Notes: generated by a model not told the origin, from the sequence alone. Counted from the stretch's first letter, positions 26,019 through 36,914 are shown. The stretch: 64,000 nt of DNA from Pseudomonadota bacterium (GCA_018240785.1 JAFEFC010000031.1:1-64000); one strand, 5' to 3'. A program made the numbers and translations.

Positions 26019-28142
26019 ATGGCCCTGAAGTTCTCGCTCGGCAGGAAGAAGACGACTGACGCCTCGTCCACGGCTGAAGACACGCGCATCCTCGACACGA
26101 CACCCCTGCCCAGCGCCGCCCCGGTCGCCGGTGCGGCCGGCGCGGCGCGTGCGTTTCCGCAGCAGATGCGCCGGCTCGGCACCGTGTTTGCGGTGCTGGC
26201 GCTGGTGACGGCCGCGCTGGCGGTGTACCAGGGCCGGCGCTCTGCCGATGCGACCTGGCACGTCGCCGCCGCGACCGAGATGCAGATGCTGTCGCAGCAG
26301 GTCGCGAAGGCGGCGCAGCAAGCCCTGCTGGGCAATGCCGGCGCCTTCGCCGAACTGCAGGCGGGTCGCAGCCGCTTCGCCAGCCTCGTGCAGGCCCTGC
26401 GCGAAGGCGGGGATCTCGACGATGCCCATGTCCCGGCGATTCCCGACGCCGTGCGTCCGCAACTCGATGCGCTGTCCGAGGCCTGGCGGCAGACCGATCA
26501 CGACACCACGCAACTGCTGTCGCAGCAGAAGAACCTGGTGACGCTGAACGCGGCCGTCGCCGCCATCAACGCCGACAACGCACGCTTGCTCGCACTGTCC
26601 GAGCAGGTCGCCGCACTCGCGCTGCATGCCGGCGCCAATCCGCGCGACATCGCCACCACCAACGGCACGGTGATGCTGACCCAGCGCATCGCCAAGAACG
26701 CCAACGCGCTGCGCGTGGCCGACGCGATCGACCCCGACGTCGCCGTCGCCCTCGGCAAGGACGCGAACACCCTGCACGAGCAGCTCGAGCGCACGGCGCA
26801 GATGAGGGGCGATGCCGAGTTCCAGACCCGTGTCGCCGAACTCGACACCGCTGCGCAAGGCAGCCTGCGGGCCGTCGCCGGCATCCTGGGCGACATTCGC
26901 CTGCTGGTGCAGGCCAAGCAGGCAGGCAGCCGCATCTCGCGCGATTCGGTGCCGCTGCTCGCGCACAGCAAGGAACTGGCCTCCAGCCTGGCCGACGCGT
27001 ATCGCGGGCCCAACATGATCACGCTGGCGATCGTGCTCGCGGCGTTGCTGGCGGTGGCGGTGCTGTTGCGCATGGCGCGCCTGTACAACGCTGACGTCGC
27101 CGCGCGCCGTGCGGAAGCGGAAAGCCAGCGCCAGACCGCGGAGAACGAACGCAACCTGACGCAGCAGGCGATCCTGCGCCTGATGAACGAGATGGGCGAC
27201 CTCGCCGACGGCGACCTGACGGTACGCGCCACCGTGACCGAGGACATCACTGGCGCCATTGCCGACTCGGTAAACTACACGATCGAGGAACTCTCGGTGC
27301 TGGTGCGCCGCATCAACGATGCCGCCAGCCGCGTGACCGCGGCCACCGAATCCGCGCAGCGCACCTCCAACGAATTGCTCGCCGCCACCGAAAGTCAGTC
27401 GCAGGAGATCGAGAATGCAGGCACCACCGCGCAGCGCATGGCCGAATCGATGACCGCCTCGTCCGAGCGCGCGCTGGAATCCGCGCAGGTGGCGCGGCGC
27501 TCGCTTGACGCCGCACGCAAAGGTGCTGGCGCGGTGGAGAACACCATCGAGGGCATGAACGACATCCGCGACAAGATCCAGGAGACCGCGAAGCGCATCA
27601 AGCGCCTCGGCGAGTCGTCGCAGGAGATCGGCGAGATCGTCGAGCTGATTTCCGACATCACCGAGCAGACCAACGTGCTGGCGCTCAATGCAGCGATCCA
27701 GGCGGCCTCCGCGGGTGAGGCCGGGCGCGGCTTCACCGTGGTGGCCGAGGAAGTGCAGCGCCTGGCCGAACGCTCGGCCGAGGCCACCAAGCAGATCGCC
27801 GCCATCGTCAAGACCATCCAGACCGACACCCAGGACGCGGTCGGCGCGATGGAAAACGCCACCCGCGACGTGGTCGACGGCGCACGCCTGACTGACGCCG
27901 CCGGCCAGGCGCTGTCCGAGATCGGCGACGTATCGCTGGAGACCGCGCGCCTGATCGAGCAGATCTCGTCCGACACGCAGCAGCAGGCGGCGACCGCGAG
28001 CCGGGTGGCGGCAACGATGCGCGACATCCTGACCATCACCGAACAGACCACGCTGGGCACCAAGCAGACCGCGGTATCCATCGGCCAGCTTGCCGACCTG
28101 GCGGTGGAGCTAAAGGGCTCGGTTTCCGGCTTCAAGGTCTGA
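26019..28142 (+). CDS. pilJ: Type IV pilus methyl-accepting chemoreceptor PilJ
   Basis: Membrane chemoreceptor that senses pilus or surface input and controls ChpA. The ATG at 26019 ([14 protein letters not shown]) gives 707 residues. There is a membrane segment at about 53-70, a long periplasmic region with type IV pilus MCP repeats, a second membrane segment (about 330-350, [17 protein letters not shown]), HAMP, and the cytoplasmic signalling domain with tip [17 protein letters not shown] (about 550) and [18 protein letters not shown]. The frame is open upstream through pilI in another phase, which I reject. No CheR/CheB-type methylation genes are adjacent. Confidence 0.94.
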   Translation: MALKFSLGRKKTTDASSTAEDTRILDTTPLPSAAPVAGAAGAARAFPQQMRRLGTVFAVLALVTAALAVYQGRRSADATWHVAAATEMQMLSQQVAKAAQQALLGNAGAFAELQAGRSRFASLVQALREGGDLDDAHVPAIPDAVRPQLDALSEAWRQTDHDTTQLLSQQKNLVTLNAAVAAINADNARLLALSEQVAALALHAGANPRDIATTNGTVMLTQRIAKNANALRVADAIDPDVAVALGKDANTLHEQLERTAQMRGDAEFQTRVAELDTAAQGSLRAVAGILGDIRLLVQAKQAGSRISRDSVPLLAHSKELASSLADAYRGPNMITLAIVLAALLAVAVLLRMARLYNADVAARRAEAESQRQTAENERNLTQQAILRLMNEMGDLADGDLTVRATVTEDITGAIADSVNYTIEELSVLVRRINDAASRVTAATESAQRTSNELLAATESQSQEIENAGTTAQRMAESMTASSERALESAQVARRSLDAARKGAGAVENTIEGMNDIRDKIQETAKRIKRLGESSQEIGEIVELISDITEQTNVLALNAAIQAASAGEAGRGFTVVAEEVQRLAERSAEATKQIAAIVKTIQTDTQDAVGAMENATRDVVDGARLTDAAGQALSEIGDVSLETARLIEQISSDTQQQAATASRVAATMRDILTITEQTTLGTKQTAVSIGQLADLAVELKGSVSGFKV

Positions 28143-28179
28143 CGACGCACCGCGCGACGTGCCACCTGCGGGAGCATTC

Positions 28180-31100
28180 ATGACAAATGCGATCGAAACG
28201 GATCTCGGGCCGCTGAACTGGGTCAAGGGCGAGATCGACGCCGCGCTTGCGCGCGCGCGGGAAGCGCTCGAGCAGGCCGGCAGCGCCAGCGACCCGGCCG
28301 TCCGCGTGCAGTTCGCGCAGACTCACCTGAACCAGGTGCGCGGGGCACTCTCCATCGTCGGGCTCGACGGACTCACCCAGTTCGCCGAAGCGGCAGGCCT
28401 GCTGCTCGGCGACATGGCACGCGGCGTGGTGCAGCCCGACGGGCACAGCCTCGGCGTCGGGCTGCGCGCGCTGGCCGCGCTCGGCAACTACCTCGAGGAA
28501 CTGGTGCAGGGCGTGCCCGACCAGCCCCTGCGCCTGGCGCCTCTCCACGACGCGATCGCGGCGGCGCGCGGCCAGCCCTCGGGCGGCGCGCTCGAGCTGT
28601 TCCACCCCGACCTCAGCCTGCGCCCGCCTCGGCGTGATGAACCGGCGCCTGCCCCCGACGAGGCACAGACGATGCTGCGCGGCGCGCGCGCTCGCTTCGA
28701 GCGCGGCCTGCTCGAGTGGCTGCGCAAGGGCGCCGCCGGCAACGGCGCAGCCCAGATGCGCGAGGCGATCGCCGCGGTCGAGGCGCTGCAACCCACAGGC
28801 GCGGCGCGGGCGCTGTGGTGGGCCAGCCTGGGCTTCTTCGACGCGCTGATCGCCGGCACCGTCGCGGCTGACGCGGGCGTGAAGAAACTGTGCGCGCAGA
28901 TCGACGCGCAGTTCCGCCGCCTGATGAGCGGCAACAACGCAACGCCCGAACGGCTGCTGCGCGAAATCCTCTATCACGTCGCCACGGCGCCGGCGACGAC
29001 CGAGCAGCAGCGTGCCATCCGCGCCTGCTGGCGGCTCGACGCGCTGCTGCCGGCGCCTGGCGCGAGCGTCAGCGAAGTCCCCCTCGCACCCCTGCTGCAG
29101 GCGTTGCGCAACCGGCTGGACGCGATGCGCATGCAGTGGGACGCCTTCTGCGCCGGCACGGCGATCGCCCTGGCGCATTTCGAGGATGAACTCGGCGAGT
29201 TCGCCCGGACGGCCACCAGCCTTGCCCGCCCGGGTGTCGAGCGGCTGGTCGGCGGCCTGGTCGATTTCACCCGCTGGCTGCGCCACGATCCGCTGCAGTT
29301 CTCCGACAGCATCGCCTTCGAGGTGGCCGGCGTACTGCTGCAGATCGAGGGCGCGATCGCGCCCGGGACGACCGACACCAGCCTGGCTGCCGAAACGGAT
29401 GCCACGCTGGCGCGCCTGGCCGCGCTGCGCCGCGGCGAAGCCCTGGCACCGCAGCCCGTCGCAGCCGGCGACAGCGGCGCACGCGCGCACGAGCGCGAAG
29501 CCCTCGCGCAACTGGCAAAGGAGATGCTGTCCAGCCTGGCGCAGATCGAGCAGACGCTGGACGACTTCTTCCGCAATCCGCAGAAGCGCGCGGCGCTCGG
29601 CGAGCTTCACCGTCCGATGCAACAGATCCTCGGCGCGCTGAGCCTGCTCGGCGAAACCGAGGCGATCGAGCTGATGCGCGCCGCCAGCGTCCACGTCGCG
29701 CATTTCGCCGCTCCCGACGCCGCACCGGACCAGGCTGCCTTCGAGGAACTGGCGCACAAGCTGTCTGCGCTGGGGTTCTTCATCGAATCATTGCCGCACA
29801 AGCGCGCCGACCTGCACGCCCTCCTCGAGCCCGGCGCCGCGACACCCGCTGCCGAAGCCCCGGCGCCCGAAGCCCGGGCCGCAGCCGGCGCACCGCTGAC
29901 GTCCGAGGACAGCGCGACGCCTCACCCGGCTGCCGCAGCTGCCGCACGTGCCGCCCTCGATCAACACACGGAACACGCCGCGCCCGCCACGTCCGCGCCG
30001 GCGCCGGCGGCATTGGAAGGCGCCGAAGCGCTGGCCACCGTCGGTGAGGAGCACGCGCCGGAGCCCATGCCCTCGCCAGCTCCGGCAAACGAGCCCGCAC
30101 CCGCGGCACCGACGTCCAGCCCAGCCGAAATCACGGCAGCGCAGCCGGAAATGCCTGCCAGCGGAACACCTGAATGGCCTGCGCCCGCCGCTCCGGCCGA
30201 AGCCCTCGCGGTCGCCGCGACCCCGTCTGCCGCGACCGCAGTGGAGCCGGCGCCGAACGATGCCGCAATCGACGCCGAGCTGCTCGGCATCTTCATTGAG
30301 GAAGCCTACGATGTGCTGTCCTCGATCGGCGAGCACCTCGAACTGTCACGCAGCGAGCCGCAGGATCCGGACCACCTGACCGTGATCCGGCGCGGCTTCC
30401 ATACGCTGAAGGGCAGCGGGCGCATGGTCGGCCTGGGCGAAATCGGCGAAGCCGCGTGGGCCGTGGAGCAGACACTCAACCGCTGGCTGCAGCTCGAATG
30501 GCTGCCGACGCCGGCCCTGCACCACCTGATCGACGCCGCGCGCCAGCTCTTCACCGCCTGGGTGGCGCAGCTCGAGGCCGGCGGACCGCAGGGACGTGAC
30601 GCCGGCGCCGTCGTCGCCGAAGCCGAGCGCCTGCGCAATGCCGAAACGCCACCCGCCGAGCCGGGCACGTTCGGCGAGCCCTCGCTGGCCGCATTCGGCG
30701 AGCTCACTCCGGCTGCGTTCGGCGCACCCGAGCCGGTGACAACCCTGCAAGGCGACGAGGGCACACCCGGCACGACGGCCGCCGAACCCGAACTGAGCTT
30801 TCCCGGCCTGGATCTGGCCGCCACCGGCGAGATCCAGCCGCTGCCCGCCGGTGACGACAGCGCTGCCCTTGCGCCGCTCGAGCCGCTGGAGGAGTTCGAG
30901 CTCGAACCTGCCTTGCTCGGGTTCGCCGACGAGCCTTCCGTCGCCATCGTGGAGGCCGGGGCGCCCGAGGCTGCGGCGACCTCCTCCGCGCCCGACTCGG
31001 TGCGGATTGGCGACGCGGACATGTCGCCGGCCTTGTACGATCTTTACCGGACGGAAGCCGCCGCGCACCTCGCCACGCTGCACGAGGAATTCGCCCGTCT

Positions 31101-33780
31101 GGCCGCCAATCGCGCGCTGCTGCCGCCCGACAACGCCCTGCGCGCGGTGCATACGCTGGCGGGCATTTCGGGCACCGCGAGGCTCACCCCCCTGCACACG
31201 CTGGGACGCGCGCTGGAGCATGCGATCGAACGCGTGCGCCATGCCGGACGTCCGCCGCTCGACGACGAGCTGGCGCTGCTGTCGGCCAGTACGGCAACGC
31301 TGCAGGCGATGCTGGGCGAAGTGCTGGCGCTGCGCATGCCCGCCTCCGACCCCACGCTGGAGCAGGCCCTCGACACCTGCGGCCGTGCCCCTGCGCCTGA
31401 AATGCGGACCAGCCAGGCCCCCGCCGGGCCGGACGAGGGCGCCGCGACCGCAGCCGAACAATCAGTCATGCAGCCGCAGGCCGCGGCCGAACCCGTCGCT
31501 CACTCGCCCGCCATGCCGGTGGCGGCGACGGCCGAGGCCGCACCGCAGGACGACATCGACACCCAGTTGCTGCCGCTCTTCCTCGAAGAGGCGGCCGACC
31601 TGCTGGGGGAACTCCACGCCACGCTGCGCGCCTGGGAAGCCTCGCCGGACGAGGGCAGCCAGCGCCTGTCGGTGGCGCGCCTGCTGCACTCGCTCAAGGG
31701 CAGCGCGCGCATGGCGGGCGCCATGGCCCTGGGCGAGCACCTGCATCAGCTCGAATCCCGGCTCGAGGGCGAGCGTGCCGGCCAGCCGCTGATCGAGGAA
31801 CTGGCCGCGGGCATCGATGCCGCCGAGCTGATGATCGACGCGCTCGCAGCCGGCGAACCGATGCCGGCGCAGGCCGCGCCGGCAATGCCCGAAGCCGTGC
31901 CCGACGTGATGCTCACCGCCGCCCCGGCGGCGGCCGAAGTGGAGGCCGGGCCTGCGGCGACGCTGCGCGTGCGCGCAGACCTGATCGACCGCTTCGTCAA
32001 TCAGGCGGGCGAGATCGGCATCGCCCGCACCCGCATCGAGGGCGAGCTGCGCACGCTGCGCGGCGGCCTGCTCGAGCTCACCGACAACGTCATCCGCCTG
32101 CGCAACCAGTTGCGCGAAGTCGAGCTGCAGGCCGACATGCAGATGCAGTCGCGCATCGCGCGCAGCGACGCGCACCACGGCGAGTTCGACCCGCTGGAGA
32201 TGGACCGCTACACCCGGCTGCAGGAACTCACCCGCATGCTGGCCGAGAGCGTCAACGACGTCACCACCGTGCAGCAGGCTCTGCTGCACAACCTCGACGG
32301 CGCCGACCTCGCGCTCAACAGCCAGGCGCGCCAGTCGCGCGAACTGCAGCAGGCCCTGATGCGGGTGCGCATGCTGCCCTTCGACAGCCTCGCCGACCGC
32401 CTGTACCGCGTGGTGCGGCAGAGCGCCAGGGAACTGGGCAAGCGCGCCCACCTCGACCTGCGCGGCGGCCGCATCGAGGTCGATCGCAGCGTGCTCGAGC
32501 AGATGGCGGCACCGCTCGAGCACCTGCTGCGCAACGCGGTGGCGCATGGCATCGAGACACCCGAGCGACGCCGTGCCGCAGGCAAGCCCGAGATCGGCCA
32601 GCTCAGCCTGAGCGTGCGCCAGGAAGGCAACGAGATCGCGATCGAGCTCGCCGACGACGGCGCCGGCCTGGACTTCGCGCGCATCGAGTCGCGTGCGCGC
32701 GCCAGTGGCCTGCTCGAGGCCGATGAGCAGGTCGACGTGCGGCGGCTGACCAACCTCATCTTCCTGCCCGGTTTTTCCACCGCGCAGGCGGTGTCGGCGG
32801 TATCGGGCCGCGGCGTCGGCATGGACGTGGTGAAGGCGCAGACGGCCGCAGTGGGCGGTCGCATCGACGTCAGGAGCCGGCAGGGCGAAGGCACCACCTT
32901 CCTCATCCACCTGCCGCTGACGCTGGCCGTCACCCAGGCGCTGCTGGTACGCGCCGCCGGGCGCACCTACGCCATTCCGTCGAGCATGGTGGCGCAGGTG
33001 ATGGAGCTGAAGGCCGATGCGCTGCATCGCGTGCAGGCCGAGCACGGCACCGAATGGCTGGGCGAGCACTACGCCTACCGCTACCTGCCGCGCCTGCTGG
33101 GCGACAACCAGACGCAGCCCGAGGAGCAGCGCTACAACTGGCTGCTGCTGCTGCGCGCCGGTGCGCAGACGCTGGCGCTGCACGTCGATGCACTGCGCGG
33201 CAACCAGGAGATCGTGGTCAAGAACGCCGGCCCGCAGCTCACCCGCATCGTCGGCATGTCTGGCGCCACGGTGCTGGGCGACGGTGAGATCGTCCTGATC
33301 CTCAACCCGGTCGCCCTCGCCAGCCGCGGCCTGGGCCAGGATGCACGCATCGAGGCGGTGCCCGGCAGCGGCGGCCAGCCGGCCCACGTACCGACCGTGC
33401 TGGTGGTCGATGATTCGCTGACCGTGCGCAAGGTCACCGGCCGGCTGCTCGAGCGCGAGGGCTATCGTGTCATCACCGCGAAGGACGGCGTGGACGCGCT
33501 CGAGCAACTGGTCGAGACGCTGCCCGACGTCGTCCTGTCGGACATCGAGATGCCGCGCATGGACGGCTTCGACCTCGTGCGCAACATCCGCAGCGATGCG
33601 CGCACCCGCGACCTGCCGGTGATCATGATCACCTCGCGCCTGGCGGAGAAGCATCGCAGCTACGCCGCCGAGGTCGGCGCCAACCACTACCTCGGCAAGC
33701 CTTACCAGGAAGAGGAACTGCTCACGCTGCTGGCCGGCTATACCGGCCGCGATTACCGGCCGGAATCCGCGCCTGCCTGA
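28180..33780 (+). CDS. chpA: Hybrid chemotaxis kinase ChpA/PilL
   Basis: Histidine kinase hub of the Pil-Chp system. The ATG at 28180 gives 1866 residues; a GTG seven codons upstream is possible. In order: N-terminal HPt-like helical regions without an obvious phospho-histidine, a Pro/Ala/Glu-rich linker (about 545-690), three HPt modules with candidate histidines 741 (FHTLKGSGRM), 991 (VHTLAGISG) and 1170 (LHSLKGSARM), a CheA dimerisation region, HATPase (HLLRNAVAHGIE near 1448; GRGVGMDVVK), a CheW-like domain, and a C-terminal receiver with Asp1788. Pseudomonas ChpA is larger (about 2470) with more phosphotransfer modules, so this is a reduced form. It closes the operon and converges on phrB. 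Confidence 0.93.
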   Translation: MTNAIETDLGPLNWVKGEIDAALARAREALEQAGSASDPAVRVQFAQTHLNQVRGALSIVGLDGLTQFAEAAGLLLGDMARGVVQPDGHSLGVGLRALAALGNYLEELVQGVPDQPLRLAPLHDAIAAARGQPSGGALELFHPDLSLRPPRRDEPAPAPDEAQTMLRGARARFERGLLEWLRKGAAGNGAAQMREAIAAVEALQPTGAARALWWASLGFFDALIAGTVAADAGVKKLCAQIDAQFRRLMSGNNATPERLLREILYHVATAPATTEQQRAIRACWRLDALLPAPGASVSEVPLAPLLQALRNRLDAMRMQWDAFCAGTAIALAHFEDELGEFARTATSLARPGVERLVGGLVDFTRWLRHDPLQFSDSIAFEVAGVLLQIEGAIAPGTTDTSLAAETDATLARLAALRRGEALAPQPVAAGDSGARAHEREALAQLAKEMLSSLAQIEQTLDDFFRNPQKRAALGELHRPMQQILGALSLLGETEAIELMRAASVHVAHFAAPDAAPDQAAFEELAHKLSALGFFIESLPHKRADLHALLEPGAATPAAEAPAPEARAAAGAPLTSEDSATPHPAAAAAARAALDQHTEHAAPATSAPAPAALEGAEALATVGEEHAPEPMPSPAPANEPAPAAPTSSPAEITAAQPEMPASGTPEWPAPAAPAEALAVAATPSAATAVEPAPNDAAIDAELLGIFIEEAYDVLSSIGEHLELSRSEPQDPDHLTVIRRGFHTLKGSGRMVGLGEIGEAAWAVEQTLNRWLQLEWLPTPALHHLIDAARQLFTAWVAQLEAGGPQGRDAGAVVAEAERLRNAETPPAEPGTFGEPSLAAFGELTPAAFGAPEPVTTLQGDEGTPGTTAAEPELSFPGLDLAATGEIQPLPAGDDSAALAPLEPLEEFELEPALLGFADEPSVAIVEAGAPEAAATSSAPDSVRIGDADMSPALYDLYRTEAAAHLATLHEEFARLAANRALLPPDNALRAVHTLAGISGTARLTPLHTLGRALEHAIERVRHAGRPPLDDELALLSASTATLQAMLGEVLALRMPASDPTLEQALDTCGRAPAPEMRTSQAPAGPDEGAATAAEQSVMQPQAAAEPVAHSPAMPVAATAEAAPQDDIDTQLLPLFLEEAADLLGELHATLRAWEASPDEGSQRLSVARLLHSLKGSARMAGAMALGEHLHQLESRLEGERAGQPLIEELAAGIDAAELMIDALAAGEPMPAQAAPAMPEAVPDVMLTAAPAAAEVEAGPAATLRVRADLIDRFVNQAGEIGIARTRIEGELRTLRGGLLELTDNVIRLRNQLREVELQADMQMQSRIARSDAHHGEFDPLEMDRYTRLQELTRMLAESVNDVTTVQQALLHNLDGADLALNSQARQSRELQQALMRVRMLPFDSLADRLYRVVRQSARELGKRAHLDLRGGRIEVDRSVLEQMAAPLEHLLRNAVAHGIETPERRRAAGKPEIGQLSLSVRQEGNEIAIELADDGAGLDFARIESRARASGLLEADEQVDVRRLTNLIFLPGFSTAQAVSAVSGRGVGMDVVKAQTAAVGGRIDVRSRQGEGTTFLIHLPLTLAVTQALLVRAAGRTYAIPSSMVAQVMELKADALHRVQAEHGTEWLGEHYAYRYLPRLLGDNQTQPEEQRYNWLLLLRAGAQTLALHVDALRGNQEIVVKNAGPQLTRIVGMSGATVLGDGEIVLILNPVALASRGLGQDARIEAVPGSGGQPAHVPTVLVVDDSLTVRKVTGRLLEREGYRVITAKDGVDALEQLVETLPDVVLSDIEMPRMDGFDLVRNIRSDARTRDLPVIMITSRLAEKHRSYAAEVGANHYLGKPYQEEELLTLLAGYTGRDYRPESAPA

Positions 33781-33793
33781 ATCCGGCGGCGCA

Positions 33794-35248
33794 TCAGCCT
33801 TTGACCACGGCGAAGCGCGCCAGCGTGCGCTCGCGCGCAGCGGCGTGGTCGACGACCGGCGCCGGATAATCGCGGCCGATGCCGACGCGCGCCGCCTGCT
33901 GGTCGATGCCGCCCATCTTCCACGGCGCATGGATGAACTTGTCCGGCACGCGCTCGAGCTCGGGCAGGTAGCGGCGGATGAAGCGGCCCTGCGCGTCGAA
34001 TTTCTCGGACTGCGTCACCGGGTTGAAGATGCGGAACCAGGGTTGCGCATCACAGCCGGTCGACGCCGCCCACTGCCAGCCGCCGTTGTTCGCCGCCAGG
34101 TCGTAGTCGAGCAGCTTGGCGGCGAAATGGCGCTCGCCCGGGCGCCAGTCGATGCCGAGATCCTTGGTGAGGAAGGAGGCGACGATCATGCGCAGCCGGT
34201 TGTGCATGTAGCCGGTCTGCTCGAGCTGGCGCATCGCCGCATCGACGATCGGGTAGCCGGTGCGTCCCTCGCACCACGCGACGAAGAGCTCCGGCGCATC
34301 GTCCCAGCGGATGCGGTCGTATTCCGGCCGGAACGAGGCCCCGACCACGCGCGGGTGATGCCACAGGATCATGTGGTAGAAGTCGCGCCATACCAGCTCC
34401 GACAGCCAGGTCTCGGCGCCGGCGCCGCCACGATGCCAGGCGTAGGCCGCGAGTTCGCGGATCGACACGGTGCCGAAGCGCAGGTGCGGCGACAGGTAGG
34501 ACACGCCCTTCACCGCGGGAAAATCGCGCGCATCCCGGTAGCGGTCGATGCGCTCGCAAAACTCGCCGAACAGCCGGCGCCCGCCCGACATCCCCAGCGG
34601 CAGGCGCAGCGCGGACAGGTTGGTGGGTTCGAAACCCAGCGCGGTCAGCGCCGGCAGCCCCGCTCCAGCCGGCGGCGGCGCCAGGCGCGCCGCGTATTTC
34701 GCCACCGGATAGGCCTGCAGGTAGAAGTTGTCGAGCTTTCGCAGCCAGGCGTTCTTGTATGGCGTGAACACGCTGAAGGGCTGGCCCGACTGGGTCAGCA
34801 CCTCGTCGCACTCGAAGATCACCTGGTCCTTGAAATCGGCGTAGCCGATGCCGTCGGCCGCCAGGTGGGCAGCGACGCGGCGGTCGCGTGCAATTGCCGC
34901 CGGCTCGTAGTCACGGTTGGTGAAGACCTTGGCCACCCCGAGCTCACGCGCGAGCCGCGGGATCAGCTCATCCGCACGCCCGTGGCGCACGATGAGACCG
35001 CCGCCCAAGCCCCCGGCCTCGCGCGCCAGCACGTCGAGGCTGCGATCGAGTTCGGTGACCGCGGCATGGATGAACTCGACCCTGCGGTCGCGGCGGTCGG
35101 GCAGCGCGTCGAGGATTTCGGTATCGAAGACGAAGACGCAGAACACGCGACCGGCACTGCGCAAGGCGTGGTACAGCGCGGCGTGGTCGTGGCAGCGCAG
35201 GTCGCGGCGGAACCAGACGAGGGCGGAGGACAGGTGCGGATCGTTCAT
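33794..35248 (-). CDS. phrB: Deoxyribodipyrimidine photolyase
   Basis: Light-driven repair enzyme for cyclobutane pyrimidine dimers. The 484-residue product has the N-terminal antenna-chromophore domain starting ALVWFRRDLRCHDHAAL and the C-terminal FAD domain with LRFGTVSIREL, WLSELVWRDFYHMIL and NNGGWQWAASTGCDAQPWF, the signature of class I CPD photolyases. Length is normal. It is monocistronic, converges on chpA with 13 bases between stops, and is divergent from yqgE. Confidence 0.96.
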   Translation of the reverse strand: MNDPHLSSALVWFRRDLRCHDHAALYHALRSAGRVFCVFVFDTEILDALPDRRDRRVEFIHAAVTELDRSLDVLAREAGGLGGGLIVRHGRADELIPRLARELGVAKVFTNRDYEPAAIARDRRVAAHLAADGIGYADFKDQVIFECDEVLTQSGQPFSVFTPYKNAWLRKLDNFYLQAYPVAKYAARLAPPPAGAGLPALTALGFEPTNLSALRLPLGMSGGRRLFGEFCERIDRYRDARDFPAVKGVSYLSPHLRFGTVSIRELAAYAWHRGGAGAETWLSELVWRDFYHMILWHHPRVVGASFRPEYDRIRWDDAPELFVAWCEGRTGYPIVDAAMRQLEQTGYMHNRLRMIVASFLTKDLGIDWRPGERHFAAKLLDYDLAANNGGWQWAASTGCDAQPWFRIFNPVTQSEKFDAQGRFIRRYLPELERVPDKFIHAPWKMGGIDQQAARVGIGRDYPAPVVDHAAARERTLARFAVVKG

Positions 35249-35369
35249 CGGCGGCGGATTGCGCGGCGAGGTGAGCTGAATTGGGCTTGAAATGGGGTGG
35301 CAATGAGGCGGAAATCGAGCGGATTATGGCCGATGTCCCGCCGTCCGACACCTCGCGCCGGACAGGGCG

Positions 35370-35375
35370 TAAAAT
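35370..35375 (+). promoter_or_regulatory. Candidate -10 element immediately before yqgE
   Basis: TAAAAT overlaps the first ATG (35374) and lies eight bases before the second ATG (35383). Transcription from it would begin at or very near 35383 and give a leaderless message. The -35 region (CCGACA, 19-base spacing) is weak. Confidence 0.25.
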
Positions 35376-35382
35376 GCTGCGC

Positions 35383-35949
35383 ATGGACACGCCCACGGCC
35401 AATTTCACGCACCACTTCCTGATCGCCATGCCCAGCATGACCGATCCTCATTTCTCGCGCACCCTGACCTACATCGCGGAACACAACGAACAGGGCGCGC
35501 TGGGCGTGATCGTCAACCGGCCGATCGACATGACGCTGGCAACCTTGTTCGAGCGCATCGAGCTGCCGCTCGAGGCCCAGGGCTTCGCCACGCAGCCGGT
35601 GTATTTCGGCGGCCCGGTGCAGACCGACCGCGGCTTCGTGCTGCATCGGCCGATGAGCGAGTGGCACTCGACGCTGCGCGTCACCGAGGACGTCGGCCTC
35701 ACCAGCAGCCGCGACATCCTGCAGGCGATCGGCACCACCGGCGAGCCGCACGACGTGCTCATCACCCTCGGCTACGCCGGCTGGGCTGCCGGCCAGCTCG
35801 AGCAGGAGCTTGCCGACAACGCCTGGCTCACCGTCGCGGCCGACCTCGCCATCATCTTCGAGTTGCCGCCCGAGGAGCGCCTGGCCGCTGCAATGCAGAA
35901 GCTGGGCGTCGATTTCGCCAGGCTCAGCGAGGTCGCCGGGCATGCCTGA
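35383..35949 (+). CDS. YqgE/AlgH family protein (UPF0301)
   Basis: Conserved protein of unknown biochemical function (AlgH was first linked to alginate regulation). The ATG at 35383 gives 188 residues, the family norm; an ATG at 35374 adds three. Family motifs are [19 protein letters not shown] near the N-terminus, [29 protein letters not shown], and [15 protein letters not shown]. It heads an overlapping operon: ruvX starts eight bases before its stop. Confidence 0.93.
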   Translation: MDTPTANFTHHFLIAMPSMTDPHFSRTLTYIAEHNEQGALGVIVNRPIDMTLATLFERIELPLEAQGFATQPVYFGGPVQTDRGFVLHRPMSEWHSTLRVTEDVGLTSSRDILQAIGTTGEPHDVLITLGYAGWAAGQLEQELADNAWLTVAADLAIIFELPPEERLAAAMQKLGVDFARLSEVAGHA

Positions 35950-36421
35950 TGCGGCCAGCGCCGCGCAGCCCGCGAACGCCGTCCTGCCCGCCCGTGGCAC
36001 GCTGCTCGGCTTCGACTTCGGCCTCGCCCGCATCGGCGTCGCCAGCGGCGAACTCGAGACCGGCCACGCCGCCCCCCTGACCACGCTGCATGATGAATCC
36101 AACGACGCCCGCTTCGCCGCCATCGGCAGGCTGATCGCCGAATGGCGGCCGGTGGCGCTGGTGGTCGGCCTGCCGGCCCACCTCGACGGCCGCGAGCACG
36201 AACTCACCGCGCGCTGCCGCCGCTTCGCCAACCAGTTGCACGGACGCTTCGCGCTGCCGGTGTTCGCGGTGGATGAACGCCTGTCCTCCTTCGCTGCCGA
36301 AGCCGAACTCGCTGATGCCGGCGTGCGCGGCTGGCGCGAGCGCAAGACGGTGCTCGACGCCGCCGCCGCCCGCCTGATCCTGCAAACCTTCCTGGACAGC
36401 AACCGACATGCAAATCCCTGA
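35942..36421 (+). CDS. ruvX: Pre-16S rRNA nuclease / Holliday-junction-resolvase-like protein (YqgF/RuvX)
   Basis: RNase H-fold nuclease that in E. coli processes the 5' end of 16S rRNA. The ATG at 35942 overlaps the yqgE stop and gives 159 residues. Motifs are [17 protein letters not shown] (with the catalytic Asp of the FDFG strand), [14 protein letters not shown], and [16 protein letters not shown], and the C-terminal [14 protein letters not shown] carries the last acidic residue. It overlaps the start of pyrR by 14 bases. Confidence 0.94.
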   Translation: MPDAASAAQPANAVLPARGTLLGFDFGLARIGVASGELETGHAAPLTTLHDESNDARFAAIGRLIAEWRPVALVVGLPAHLDGREHELTARCRRFANQLHGRFALPVFAVDERLSSFAAEAELADAGVRGWRERKTVLDAAAARLILQTFLDSNRHANP

Positions 36422-36911
36422 CGCCGAAGTGCTCTGCCGCGAGTTGGCCGAGCAGATCCGCCCCCATGTCACGGCCGACACCGCGCTCGTCGGCATCCGC
36501 ACCGGCGGCCTGTGGCTGGCCGAGCGCCTGCATGACGTGCTCGGCATCCAGGCGCCGCTGGGCGCGATCGACGTGTCCTTCTACCGCGACGACTACGGCA
36601 GCAAGGGCCTGCATGCGCGCCCGCAGCGCACCGAGATCCCGTTCGACGTCGATGGCGCCCCGGTGATCCTGGTCGACGACGTGCTGTACACCGGTCGCAC
36701 CACCCGCGCCGCGCTCAACGAACTGTTCGACTTCGGCCGCCCTGCGCGCGTGGACCTGGCGGTGCTGGTGGACCGCGGCGGCCGCGAGCTGCCGATCGCG
36801 GCGCGCTATTGCGCCCACACCCTGGCCGAGCCGCTGCCGGCGGCACACAACCTTGAACTGCAGCGCGCCGCCGACGGCGCGCTCTCCCTGCAGTTGATCA
36901 CCCGAGGCTGA
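36408..36911 (+). CDS. pyrR: PyrR: pyr operon regulator / uracil phosphoribosyltransferase
   Basis: PRTase-fold protein; in Gram-positives it attenuates pyr mRNA by binding RNA in the presence of UMP. The 167-residue product has the PRPP-binding loop [18 protein letters not shown] (about 84-101) and the flanking [16 protein letters not shown]. Its ATG is inside the 3' end of ruvX, and it is three bases before pyrB, so there is no room for a classical attenuator leader in front of pyrR or pyrB. Its role here may therefore be enzymatic or post-transcriptional. Confidence 0.94.
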   Translation: MQIPDAEVLCRELAEQIRPHVTADTALVGIRTGGLWLAERLHDVLGIQAPLGAIDVSFYRDDYGSKGLHARPQRTEIPFDVDGAPVILVDDVLYTGRTTRAALNELFDFGRPARVDLAVLVDRGGRELPIAARYCAHTLAEPLPAAHNLELQRAADGALSLQLITRG

Positions 36912-36914
36912 CCG

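Noticed and set aside
31462-33930. An 822-codon minus-strand frame opposite the 3' half of chpA
   Set aside because: ChpA kinase, CheW and receiver motifs are intact on the plus strand. The antisense protein lacks any domain.
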